Source: Renibacterium sp043789415 | GTDB lineage: Bacteria > Actinomycetota > Actinomycetes > Actinomycetales > Micrococcaceae | Direction of reading: 5' to 3' | Assembly (NCBI RefSeq): GCF_043789415.1 | Contig: NZ_JBDLLW010000002.1 | Location: 372,001-436,000 of the forward strand | DNA: 64,000 nt | Part shown: positions 50,926 to 59,021 of the stretch, piece by piece | Layout: every line of letters begins with the position of its first letter | Position numbering within the stretch: the stretch's first letter is position 1 | Program-made: the position numbers and the translations under genes | Notes under the pieces: generated by a model | Seen by the model: only the letters and a program-made list of their open reading frames with translations | Told to the model about the DNA's origin: nothing | Databases searched by the model: none

Positions 50926-51426
50926 TCAGTTGCCGAAGGGCAGCTCATCCTGCACCACGGAGTTATCGCTTGCGGCGACGCCGGCGTGGACCGGAGCCGG
51001 AGCAGCCACGGCAGCCGATACAACCTGGACCTCGCGGTTGGTCTGCTCGGCAGCGTTCACGCGCTGGGCCAGGCGATTCTGCACAGTCTGGCGGGACTCG
51101 AGGAAGGTGATGCCGATGGCAATGACCTTCAGGTCGCGGACTGTCTCGCCACCGCGCTCGTACTCGTTCATGCGCAGTTCCGTCCCAACGGTCACAAGGT
51201 CGCCCCTGTGGATGTTCGCGTACGGGGTTGCCTCGAAGTTGGTGTCCTTATTGATGAAGGCCTCCATCGGGATGGCATCCGAAAGGCGCTCACCGGAACG
51301 GTTCTTGTAGTTACGGTTTGCGAAGACGGTGAAGACGACCTTAGCGGAACCGTCCTGGTTCACGAAAACCTTGGGGTCACGGGCAAGACGGCCGGTGAGG
51401 ATACCGGAGTTGGCGAGGTTCGACAT
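50926..51426 (-). CDS. ssb: Single-stranded DNA-binding protein
   Basis: 166 residues. N-terminal OB fold starts N-S-G-I-L-T-G-R-L-A-R-D-P and continues with V-F-T-V-F-A-N-R-N-Y; the disordered linker ends in the acidic tip D-E-L-P-F-G-N, close to the D-D-x-x-P-F tail that recruits replication partners in bacterial SSBs. ATG at 51426 with AAGGAG upstream. Single-gene unit with its own terminator. Binds ssDNA during element replication. Confidence 0.9.
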   Translation of the reverse strand: MSNLANSGILTGRLARDPKVFVNQDGSAKVVFTVFANRNYKNRSGERLSDAIPMEAFINKDTNFEATPYANIHRGDLVTVGTELRMNEYERGGETVRDLKVIAIGITFLESRQTVQNRLAQRVNAAEQTNREVQVVSAAVAAPAPVHAGVAASDNSVVQDELPFGN

Positions 51427-51544
51427 GGTGTTCTCCTTGGATTGTTCAATGGTTATTGCGCCGCATCGACGCCGGAAGATGCTTTTTCCAACCCGTAGAC
51501 TTGTCGGAGGTCAATACGGACTTTTCTGACAAGACACACCCCGA

Positions 51545-51684
51545 ATCGGCTCTGCCGATCGGAGGCTCTTGCACTGCTACTGCTGCTCCCGAATCAGCTG
51601 TGCTGGTCGGTATTTTTGCTCTTAATGCCGAAGGCGGTATTCTTCTCTGCTCTCAGGTTCCGAAGGCCCGAGCCGGGCCTTCGG
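51545..51684. terminator. Three triloop hairpins upstream of ssb
   Basis: 6-bp stem at 51545-51559 (tct loop), 6-bp stem with one G-U at 51593-51607 (tgt loop), 11-bp stem at 51660-51684 (agc loop). The gap 51427-51961 holds no gene I can support; these hairpins and the ssb promoter are its only visible content. Confidence 0.5.
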
Positions 51685-51961
51685 GGCTTATCTCCTAGCT
51701 GTTTGAGTCAGAGTTTGATGGTGACAGGACGTCAGCTTCCCGACCGACGATGGCGAGCTGGCCGTATCTGGTAGCTCGCGCGGACTATTGTTTGGCCTAT
51801 TTGAAAGTGCGAATCTAATAGCGTGGCGATCATCGCCATATCCTGGTATCGAAAAAATTCCTGTGCCTTGGCAAGGGTGTTGGCCAATAATAATGTGTCA
51901 GTAATCCACCGGGTATGACAGCATCAATGCATGGGTATTTTGACGGCAGTTCACACTCTTT

Positions 51962-52174
51962 TGGTGGCCCCGCACGCTGTCAGACGAGGAACTCGAAGAA
52001 AAGCGCGAGGAGCTTAGATTGGGTTACGTCTCCGGCGAAGCCCACCTCCACAACGAGTTGCCCCGCCATGACAAGGAGATGGTGCGCCGCAATCGGGGCA
52101 CACGCCCGCGTGAACCCAGAGCCACGAGAGCCAGGCGACGCGAGCATAGGTGGTACTTACCGAATGCCGACTAG
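51962..52174 (+). pseudogene. 5'-truncated small hypothetical gene
   Basis: An open frame from 51962 to the TAG at 52172 reads naturally: a charged helix (L-S-D-E-E-L-E-E-K-R-E-E-L), G-Y-V-S-G-E-A-H-L-H-N-E, a basic stretch, and the end H-R-W-Y-L-P-N-A-D. It has no ATG or GTG; the only internal TTG (52019) would drop a third of it. A TGA precedes it. It sits at the GC-to-AT boundary, consistent with disruption when the island inserted. Confidence 0.5.
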
Positions 52175-52252
52175 AGTGTGTCTCCTAAAGCTGGCGGTCA
52201 GCGGCTTGTGGCTCCGAAAAATTACGGTCTGTGCAGGTGCTACACCAACCGC

Positions 52253-52260
52253 TATACAAT
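52253..52260 (+). promoter_or_regulatory. Candidate -10 element of cassette B
   Basis: TATACAAT at 52253-52260, 67 bases before the XRE ATG, with a poor -35 (TGTGCA) 17 bp upstream. The weak -35 fits a regulated promoter. Confidence 0.4.
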
Positions 52261-52326
52261 AAAAGTCATAGAAGCCGGGATGCAGGTGACCATAAACGAC
52301 AGCTTGGTAGAAGGAGGAATCTAACT

Positions 52327-52770
52327 ATGGTAAGTAGCGGGCGTGCAGTTTTCACTACACAGCAAGAGAAAAAAGAAAAGCTAGCTGATCGAATGGGAAT
52401 TCTGATCGATATTTGGGACTTTGAGAACAACTCTTCCCTTACGTACCCGCAGATGGAGAGTGCTCTAGCCAGCAAAGGAATCCAACTCTCAAGGACACGT
52501 TGGTCCTATCTGATTAACGGCACTGGCAGCTTGGTCACAGATCAAGTCCTGCTGAAGGGAGTTTCGGATTTTTTCGGAGTTTCCAGCACATATTTATGTG
52601 ATCTAAATAGTAATCCTCCAGTCGAACTCGAGAAAAAAATGGAGTTCATCAGCGATATGCGAAAACTGAAGGTCAAGAACTTCGCCACTCGCAATCTTGG
52701 CGCTCTCTCCCCAGAGACACTAAAGACAATTACGAAAATTATCGATTCCTCAATGAATAGCAGTGAGTAA
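52327..52770 (+). CDS. XRE-family transcriptional regulator (cassette B)
   Basis: 147 residues. HTH at about 25-85: L-T-Y-P-Q-M-E-S-A-L-A-S-K-G, then S-R-T-R-W-S-Y-L-I-N-G as recognition helix, and V-S-D-F-F-G-V-S-S-T-Y-L. Same architecture as the cassette A regulator (HTH, then a 50-60-residue helical tail) with low visible identity. ATG at 52327 with AAGGAGG nine bases upstream. Directly abuts the peptidase gene. Confidence 0.78.
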   Translation: MVSSGRAVFTTQQEKKEKLADRMGILIDIWDFENNSSLTYPQMESALASKGIQLSRTRWSYLINGTGSLVTDQVLLKGVSDFFGVSSTYLCDLNSNPPVELEKKMEFISDMRKLKVKNFATRNLGALSPETLKTITKIIDSSMNSSE

Positions 52771-53226
52771 ATGAACCTTCCTTCAGTTCAGGATATGATT
52801 CATGATTTGTGTGGAGCTGGCACAACTTCGATGTCGGAGGTTCTAGAGAAACTGTCCAGCATCAGCGATAAGCCGATCAATATTATGGAAGTGGAATACG
52901 AGTCCTGGGGCACTCTAACTTCTTTCAAAGCTGAGTTCGATGATCGAATAAACATTTATTATCCACCACAAAATTCAACCCAATACAAGTTACATTGCAT
53001 ATATCATGAATTGGGACATATCTATCTTGATAGCCTCCAAGCTTCCGGCTCCATTCCCGATATTTCTATAGAGGTTTTACGGGAACTAAAAGGAGCTATA
53101 AGTGTCAGTTGCAGATTTCTTCCTAATAGTCCTATAGAGAATTGGGTGGAAAATTTCGCCTTCGAGATGTCCAAGAAAACACGGGCAACCAAGCGTATAA
53201 GCGACCCCAACCCCTTCCTCTGCTGA
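52771..53226 (+). CDS. HExxH metallopeptidase-like protein, ImmA/IrrE type (cassette B)
   Basis: 151 residues. I-Y-H-E-L-G-H near 77-83 is the zinc helix and V-E-N-F-A-F-E near 128-134 the likely third-ligand helix. ATG immediately follows the XRE TAA, so they are probably translated together. ImmA/IrrE-type peptidases cleave cognate XRE repressors; the strict pairing here supports that, activity unproven. Confidence 0.72.
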   Translation: MNLPSVQDMIHDLCGAGTTSMSEVLEKLSSISDKPINIMEVEYESWGTLTSFKAEFDDRINIYYPPQNSTQYKLHCIYHELGHIYLDSLQASGSIPDISIEVLRELKGAISVSCRFLPNSPIENWVENFAFEMSKKTRATKRISDPNPFLC

Positions 53227-53228
53227 CA

Positions 53229-54143
53229 ATGCCTCTGATACTCTTCATACTTTTAAGCATTTTATGCATTTTGCGGATCCCAGCAGCTATAAAAGTGAAA
53301 GAATCGCGAGCATCCTGGCTCGCTTCCGTCTTTGGCCTTATCGCTTTGTACGTCTTAGGAATTGTGACCCCACTGGATGTTATGGACAAAGCCTTGGGGG
53401 GGATCAATGTTACTAATTTACTCCAAAGCGTGTTTGCCTTGTTAGCTTTCTTCTTCTTCAACGATAGTGTCAGAAATCTCGCACAGATCAAAGTTGTGAA
53501 GTGGACCTATTATGCTCCACTCTTCGGCATACCAATTATGGTGATTTGTTTCGCTTGTATACAAGATAAAGGCCCGTCTGCCGCTGGCTTCATAGTTCCG
53601 CGGATGGATCAACTTGCAACTGTTCTTTACAGCGGAATATACATGTTAGCGTTGCTTTTTACTGACCTGAGAATAATTTACATGCTCCGAAGTAGAACTA
53701 GAGGTGTCTACACAACATTTTTACTTGGACTGACTGTCGTTGCCGCTGCGTGCCTCTGCCACATAACTTATGTGATTCTTTATCATTTCACTCCGTTGGC
53801 AGAGATCGGTCTGGCTATCGGAGCATGGTTTGACAATCTTTTCTATGTGGGCCTCTCAGTTACGGCCCTGGGCTGGCTGATCTTGTTTCTATCGAAGCGG
53901 TTGCCTCAAGTCCAGTATTGGATGGTCGACGCACTGTTTCTGACCGTATTGAGATTACGCGCTGGATCAGACCAACCGAGATGGCGTCCTATCGGGGAGT
54001 TGCTAAACGATACCTTAGAGAGCAGCATCTATATGAGCCTTATTAGCTTGCGCAATTACGAACGAGCTAACAACTCACCTTTTTCTCCGAGCATCGAAGA
54101 ACGTATTCTTCGTATTGAGCAGAAATTTAGTCTTGCTGCCTAG
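53229..54143 (+). CDS. Polytopic membrane protein with cytosolic tail (cassette B)
   Basis: 304 residues from the ATG at 53229, two bases after the peptidase stop. Seven likely transmembrane helices up to about residue 230, then a soluble C-terminal tail of about 70 residues with W-R-P-I-G-E-L-L-N-D-T and Y-M-S-L-I-S-L-R-N-Y. Same layout as the cassette A protein. Its 3' end overlaps the convergent hydrolase gene by 17 bases. Probably the membrane sensor or transporter of the module. Confidence 0.7.
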   Translation: MPLILFILLSILCILRIPAAIKVKESRASWLASVFGLIALYVLGIVTPLDVMDKALGGINVTNLLQSVFALLAFFFFNDSVRNLAQIKVVKWTYYAPLFGIPIMVICFACIQDKGPSAAGFIVPRMDQLATVLYSGIYMLALLFTDLRIIYMLRSRTRGVYTTFLLGLTVVAAACLCHITYVILYHFTPLAEIGLAIGAWFDNLFYVGLSVTALGWLILFLSKRLPQVQYWMVDALFLTVLRLRAGSDQPRWRPIGELLNDTLESSIYMSLISLRNYERANNSPFSPSIEERILRIEQKFSLAA

Positions 54144-55287
54144 TATCGGCACTAAGGATATTCTTACCTATCCACTCGTTGAGAACTCTCACAAATTGCT
54201 CGGGCGCGGTGTTCCACTCTTGTGTGTGTAATGAGTCTGGCAAAGTTACAAGCGTCGCATACACCGGGTTCCCCTTCTGAAACCTATCGGAGAGTTCCCA
54301 GGGAACCTCTTTGTCAGCTTTTGAGTGCAAAATTAGAGTAGGGGTCTGGAGGCGGCCAGGCGTGTCAGACCATTCAAGCAATCGGAAGTCAATCGGTTCT
54401 TCTAACGCGAGTAACTTTGAGAACGTTGAGAACCCGAGAAGCTTTATTAGAAGACGCGCAGCGAATTCGGGCACACCGGCACGAGCAGCCCCCGCAATGA
54501 TGGTTTGCCGCCAACTAGTTACAGGACCAACGAGCACTACTCCAACTATTTTGTCGCGATGCACACTATTTTCTGCCGCTAATAGCGCCATTGTTCCGCC
54601 TAGAGACCAGCCTGAAAGAACAATATTCTTGGCCCCCTCACTCAACGCGTAGTTGATTGCGCTTTCTATATCGCGCCACTCCGTCTGACCAAGATGACTT
54701 GAACTACCTTGACGCGGTATCACCTCTGGATCACTCCGAAAGGTTGGGACCAATGACGAGAAGCCCCATCCACGAAACGCATCGACGTCTCGCAACATGA
54801 TTGAGCGATCAGTCCAGCTGCCGTGGATATGTATAACCCACGTACCTCTGGGATCTCCTTCGAGAAGCCAAGCTGGAGCTTCACCGTAAGCCGTCGGCAC
54901 AAAAACATCCTTGTACTCCGCGCTGATTGATTTAGGACTAAAAAATATGTCCGGAGTCCACTCGACCTCAGCACCAGTTTGAATCGACCCCGGCTCTAGT
55001 TCCTCTACTTGACGCTCGACAAGCTTCTCGTCTTCATCGATCAGAGTTACTTTGCCGATTCTCGCGTGACCACTCGAAAATCTATCGATGATACCAAATT
55101 TGCCCGTGGCGCTCGTAAATTCGTCCAAGCCAATACGAATCTTTTGCCCATCTTCGATCAGTTCGACGCGCCGAAAGTCCCGTGGGCCTCTTTTGACAAT
55201 TTTTCGAGCAAGAACCATGGCGGCAAGTATCACGGAACCAACCGGCACGAGGATCAAGACACAGGCCAACATCAGCCGTCTTCTCAC
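54127..55287 (-). CDS. Membrane-anchored alpha/beta hydrolase (cassette B)
   Basis: 386 residues: an N-terminal signal anchor (about 5-27), then an alpha/beta hydrolase with H-I-H-G-S-W near 153 (oxyanion), nucleophile G-W-S-L-G-G near 226, acid Asp in H-S-K-A-D near 322, and His in S-L-H-T-Q near 351. The catalytic domain would face outside, unlike the cytosolic hydrolase of cassette A. GTG at 55287, or ATG six codons in. Convergent with cassette B rather than inside it, so association is by proximity and by the parallel with cassette A. Confidence 0.75.
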   Translation of the reverse strand: MRRRLMLACVLILVPVGSVILAAMVLARKIVKRGPRDFRRVELIEDGQKIRIGLDEFTSATGKFGIIDRFSSGHARIGKVTLIDEDEKLVERQVEELEPGSIQTGAEVEWTPDIFFSPKSISAEYKDVFVPTAYGEAPAWLLEGDPRGTWVIHIHGSWTDRSIMLRDVDAFRGWGFSSLVPTFRSDPEVIPRQGSSSHLGQTEWRDIESAINYALSEGAKNIVLSGWSLGGTMALLAAENSVHRDKIVGVVLVGPVTSWRQTIIAGAARAGVPEFAARLLIKLLGFSTFSKLLALEEPIDFRLLEWSDTPGRLQTPTLILHSKADKEVPWELSDRFQKGNPVYATLVTLPDSLHTQEWNTAPEQFVRVLNEWIGKNILSADTRQQD

Positions 55288-55441
55288 AGATGGGTCCCAC
55301 TTTCAAATAGCCGTTTGAGCAAAAGTTTAGAGTCTAGTCAATCTTACCTTGCGGTCATGTAGCCAACATGTATTGGACATGTGCAACCCATAGCTGTAGT
55401 CTGCCCATAGAAGTAGTTATTCTGCTGGTACTGGGAGGGTT

Positions 55442-55579
55442 ATGAAGCAGGCACGAGGGCAGGCCGTAGCAATGATCAGTAATTCAGGTCTCATACAGCT
55501 AAGGCCACGCCAAACCTATACGGGCGTATCACTGTCCGACCAGATCAAAGTATCTATTGCTCTATTACTGGCAAAATGA
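55442..55579 (+). CDS. Small protein, 45 aa, first gene of an unknown operon
   Basis: ATG at 55442 behind GGGAGG; its TGA overlaps the next ATG by four bases. Basic, with a hydrophobic C-terminal helix. The coupling and ribosome site support it despite its size. Could be a peptide; no leader or core motif seen. Confidence 0.45.
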   Translation: MKQARGQAVAMISNSGLIQLRPRQTYTGVSLSDQIKVSIALLLAK

Positions 55580-55917
55580 CTGAGTCAATTTCAATGTCAA
55601 AGTCAAAGTCTGACCGTGGACCGCAGCACAGTCGATTGTTACCAGTTTGGCGTGTCATCGCGATAGCTATCTTAGGAATAGCCATAGCGGCAGCAGCCAT
55701 CGGGTTGGTGCTGACGATAGGTGGAGCCAGGATCTATCCAACACCTATGGTGACAGTGGTACCAACAGACTTTACGTATCCCCAGTCAGCCACCCACCCC
55801 AGTAACCCAAGCTCACCTTTGATCCGCCTTGAGGAATCCACGACTAAAACTTCACCATTCAAACCCATTCACCTTTATTGCAGCGCAATCTGTGCTGATT
55901 GCTTTATAGGGAAATAA
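55576..55917 (+). CDS. Single-pass membrane protein with extracytoplasmic Pro/Ser-rich tail, 113 aa
   Basis: Polar N-terminus, one transmembrane helix at about 25-50, then a P/S/T-rich tail ending in a C-x-x-x-C-x-x-C cluster. Coupled to the 45-residue ORF upstream and three bases from the next gene. The terminal cysteines suggest disulfide or metal binding outside the cell. Family unknown. Confidence 0.52.
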   Translation: MTESISMSKSKSDRGPQHSRLLPVWRVIAIAILGIAIAAAAIGLVLTIGGARIYPTPMVTVVPTDFTYPQSATHPSNPSSPLIRLEESTTKTSPFKPIHLYCSAICADCFIGK

Positions 55918-55920
55918 ACG

Positions 55921-56439
55921 ATGTCACAATTATCCAAGAGTCAACCCTTGCTTGATCGCCGTTCTCTGTTTCACTGGTCTGATTGGATGCTTAGACATGC
56001 CCCTGAAGTTTTGCTTAGGGCTGCTGGCCTTCCATCAGAATCGGATTGGTTCTCTCATCGAATGATTTTCCTGGGTAAGCAGTCAATCCAATATTGGTCT
56101 GAACTGATCCCGGACCTGAGAGAGATACGTGATCATGTTAGCTATATTGCACAAAAACGTCATGGCAAGTTGTCCATGCTTGACAGGGAAATCGCCATTT
56201 CAGAGTTACAATGTATGGGTTCGTTCGCTGCAAATGCTTACCTTCAAGGTAAGGGGCTGGTTCCCGGAGAAATGACAGATTTATCAATGCAGATATCCGG
56301 AGCAGCTGCGTCAGCTTGGTGGGCAAGTAATAGATGGAAAACTCCAGGCAACTGTTGTGAAGTTTTACGTGTACTCAATGAACCATTACATTCTACCCAA
56401 TTTTTGAAAAGGAGAAACATGGAAGCTTTGGGGATTTAG
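55921..56439 (+). CDS. Hypothetical protein, 172 aa
   Basis: A helical, soluble protein with F-H-W-S-D-W near the start, a H-R-M-I-F-L-G-K-Q segment and W-W-A-S-N-R-W late. No transmembrane helix. Last of three tightly packed plus-strand genes in the AT-rich island; perhaps an immunity or processing factor for the operon's small protein, but nothing in the sequence proves it. Confidence 0.52.
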   Translation: MSQLSKSQPLLDRRSLFHWSDWMLRHAPEVLLRAAGLPSESDWFSHRMIFLGKQSIQYWSELIPDLREIRDHVSYIAQKRHGKLSMLDREIAISELQCMGSFAANAYLQGKGLVPGEMTDLSMQISGAAASAWWASNRWKTPGNCCEVLRVLNEPLHSTQFLKRRNMEALGI

Positions 56440-56545
56440 CGTCGGCATTGAACTGTCCCTCACCGATTTCGCTATTAACTATGTGAATTTGCTGATGGCA
56501 TCGAATCAATATCCTTGCACGCTGTGTTCAAATTTTTCAGATTTC

Positions 56546-56764
56546 TCATTTCTCAGACTCACCCTGCTCATTTTGATCGATACCTAGATGGTTTTCGAGT
56601 GTACCGGCCACCGTCCAATCAATTTTAGTATATTGGCGCTTCTTAGTGTCGTAACTAGTTGTTTCTGGAGGATATGGGACTTTGTCCTTAAATTTGCTGA
56701 GCGCCTCTTCACGCGTGATATACCCCCAAGGCGACCTCACCAAACGAGGCAGATTGCTACTCAT
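56546..56764 (-). CDS. Small hypothetical protein, 72 aa
   Basis: Basic N-terminus with S-P-W-G-Y-I-T-R-E-E-A-L, then K-I-D-W-T-V-A-G-T-L-E-N-H-L and an acidic tail. Start at the ATG at 56764, with GGAG eight bases upstream. Isolated on the minus strand. Function unknown. Confidence 0.5.
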   Translation of the reverse strand: MSSNLPRLVRSPWGYITREEALSKFKDKVPYPPETTSYDTKKRQYTKIDWTVAGTLENHLGIDQNEQGESEK

Positions 56765-57142
56765 AGTCATCACTCCCACTGACCTCATGAAAGCACGGTA
56801 GTCATTTCTACCCGAGCTCGTACCGGTTGATTAATAGCGTTTTCGAATTGAAATAGCGCGATTTTGCCCATATAAGGTACCACACTTTTACATCCCAAAC
56901 TCTGCATCGGGTATAGAAATCAAACCTGATTTGAATGAAAATTGCAACCGATAAGTGAAGATCCCTGCCTCATAGATGACAGCAAATCTTTGAACGTCGA
57001 ATACCTAGATCTTGAACTGGTGTAACACTGATTTGGATGAATATTTTGCAGTTTTCAAAAATGAATGAAGGAAATACAAAGCTGCCGAACTGGTGCGTCG
57101 TGAAATCTTCATGCAAATCATTTCACTTAGTTCACACGCTAC
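56765..57142. other. AT-rich non-coding gap
   Basis: 378 bases between the 72-residue gene and the permease stop. AT-rich, no frame of natural composition, no strong hairpin. I see nothing that can be named. Confidence 0.6.
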
Positions 57143-58375
57143 CTATAAGTCACGGAGCGCTGAGTCTGCATCAATCTTTGCTAGACGAATAGCACTTCGA
57201 AGTGCTCCCAGGCAGAGACAGATCGGCACAATAAGCACACCAGCCAAGATCCACAGAGGATTAGGAATTGCCCATGCTGACACCAACAAGAACTGGAGAT
57301 TCAATCCACTCACGATAGTGGTTACAACTAAAGAAGCAACGACACCGAAGATGACACCTGCCAGACCAACTATGAACCCGACAATCGCGAGTTCCAAACA
57401 GAACGCGCGGGCAATTGCGCCCCCCGACCAACCAATAGCTTTAAGAATACCAACCTCTCGAACTCGCTGCTGAACCCAAGAGCCACCAACGGAAACACCG
57501 ACCCCCACGCAAAAGAGCACCAAAAATACTCCAATGACCCAAGTAAGCAAGGAGAGGAGCTTGAACAACCCAGGTAGCGAATCGATCTGGTTTGCAATAC
57601 TGAAGACTCCGTACCCGCGGTTGGAGACCTCGGTCTGAATGCTAGTAAGGGCATCTGGGCGATCTGGTTTAATATATGCAGCGTCGAATGACAAAGCCTT
57701 GGAATTACTCATATCAGGTTTACCGAATTGGCGGCTGGCCGCGATTTTTAGCAGCAGGTCATAGGAGATGTAGGAGGCTTGGACGCCGTCTGATCCTGGT
57801 GTGCTGTTATCGTATAGTCCTACGACATGGAGGAGAATACTGGATGGTGCTCCCCTGCCTGGTGCAGTCATCGTGGTGTACTGAAAACTGACGGTCTGTC
57901 CTAGCAGCGTTGAGAAATCCCCGGCTGCACTCGATTTTGGCAAAATAATATCAGTCGATCCAGGTCCATTTTCAGGAACAGTACCCTCAACTACTTTCGG
58001 ACTCACCTCTGGAATATAAGGCGTACCCCAGATCGGGCCAGGATTATCTTTGGTCGGCCATTTTTTTTCATCTTCAATGGTGAGATCAACCTGCATCCAC
58101 CCATAGACGCCCGCAACATGCGGAATGGACTTGAAGTCAGTGAGAGAGGCCCCAGTAATTGGCTTCGATGCTCCAGGAGTGACGGAGCTTACTTGCACCA
58201 TGTTGAGGGCAGAATCATCAGTTACCGATTGAGAATATTTGGCAATTCCAGCAGCGACCACACTATCCGCAATCAACAGCAACGCGATAGCTAGTGTCAT
58301 CATAATTGCCAGAGGGCGGAGCTTCTTAAGAGTCAGTGCAGTGTTGCGGCGTATCAGGATGCCGGTGCTAGCCAA
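57143..58375 (-). CDS. FtsX/MacB-type ABC transporter permease
   Basis: 410 residues: an N-terminal transmembrane helix near 20-45, a large extracytoplasmic domain of about 220 residues, then three helices. V-R-E-V-G-I-L-K-A-I-G-W near 315 is the FtsX-family coupling segment that docks on the ATPase. TTG start at 58375, five bases after AAAGAGG, overlapping the ATPase stop by eight bases; the open frame upstream lies inside the ATPase gene. Partner of the ATPase; likely exports or senses the secreted protein encoded at 60668. Confidence 0.82.
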   Translation of the reverse strand: MASTGILIRRNTALTLKKLRPLAIMMTLAIALLLIADSVVAAGIAKYSQSVTDDSALNMVQVSSVTPGASKPITGASLTDFKSIPHVAGVYGWMQVDLTIEDEKKWPTKDNPGPIWGTPYIPEVSPKVVEGTVPENGPGSTDIILPKSSAAGDFSTLLGQTVSFQYTTMTAPGRGAPSSILLHVVGLYDNSTPGSDGVQASYISYDLLLKIAASRQFGKPDMSNSKALSFDAAYIKPDRPDALTSIQTEVSNRGYGVFSIANQIDSLPGLFKLLSLLTWVIGVFLVLFCVGVGVSVGGSWVQQRVREVGILKAIGWSGGAIARAFCLELAIVGFIVGLAGVIFGVVASLVVTTIVSGLNLQFLLVSAWAIPNPLWILAGVLIVPICLCLGALRSAIRLAKIDADSALRDL

Positions 58376-59021
58376 TTCGTCCTCTTTCCATATCCAAAGT
58401 TCGGGAGACGATCTGTTCAAAGGCGTCGCTATGCGAGGCAAGGAGCACTGCACATCCTCGGGCTGCAGCAGCAACCAAGGCTTCTCTAACATTGTTGGTA
58501 TTATTATCGTCCAGGCCAGAATTTGGCTCATCCGCGAGCAGGAGAAGTGGCTCATTGACCAGTGCACGACAGAAAGCCACTCGTTGCTGTTGCCCGCCTG
58601 AAAGCTGCTTTGCCTTGTGACGAGCAATCGAAGTCAAGTCAAACTCAGCTAAGCGGTCTATTACCTCTGACTCAGTTAAAACTGAGACGCTAGCTACCAT
58701 GATGTTCTCAACAGCGGTGAGTTCTGGTAGCAGGTTACTGTGCTGAAATACCATGCCGATTTTCGTTCTGCGTGTCTGCGCAGCCAAGCTTTGACTCGGT
58801 GTGGTGACATCAACACCATCAATCTTCCGGCTGCCCCCGTCTGGGGTGGACAGTAGGCCTGCAATATTGAGTACGGTAGATTTCCCGGAACCTGAAGAGC
58901 CCCGGAGCCAGACAATTTCTCCGCGTTCGACTTCAAGGTTGAAGTGAGAGAGGACTCTCTCAGAACGCCTTGTCTCATCTTTGTATCGCTTGCTGATCTC
59001 TTTCAGAGACAATATGCTCAT
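58368..59021 (-). CDS. ABC transporter ATP-binding protein, MacB/LolD class
   Basis: 217 residues: Walker A G-S-S-G-S-G-K-S-T (41-49), Q-loop V-F-Q near 92, signature L-S-G-G-Q near 140, Walker B L-L-L-A-D-E-P near 162, H-loop A-S-H-S near 195. Typical of ATPases paired with FtsX-like permeases. ATG at 59021 overlaps the lipoprotein stop (ATGA). Powers the permease at 57143. Confidence 0.9.
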   Translation of the reverse strand: MSILSLKEISKRYKDETRRSERVLSHFNLEVERGEIVWLRGSSGSGKSTVLNIAGLLSTPDGGSRKIDGVDVTTPSQSLAAQTRRTKIGMVFQHSNLLPELTAVENIMVASVSVLTESEVIDRLAEFDLTSIARHKAKQLSGGQQQRVAFCRALVNEPLLLLADEPNSGLDDNNTNNVREALVAAAARGCAVLLASHSDAFEQIVSRTLDMERGRIG

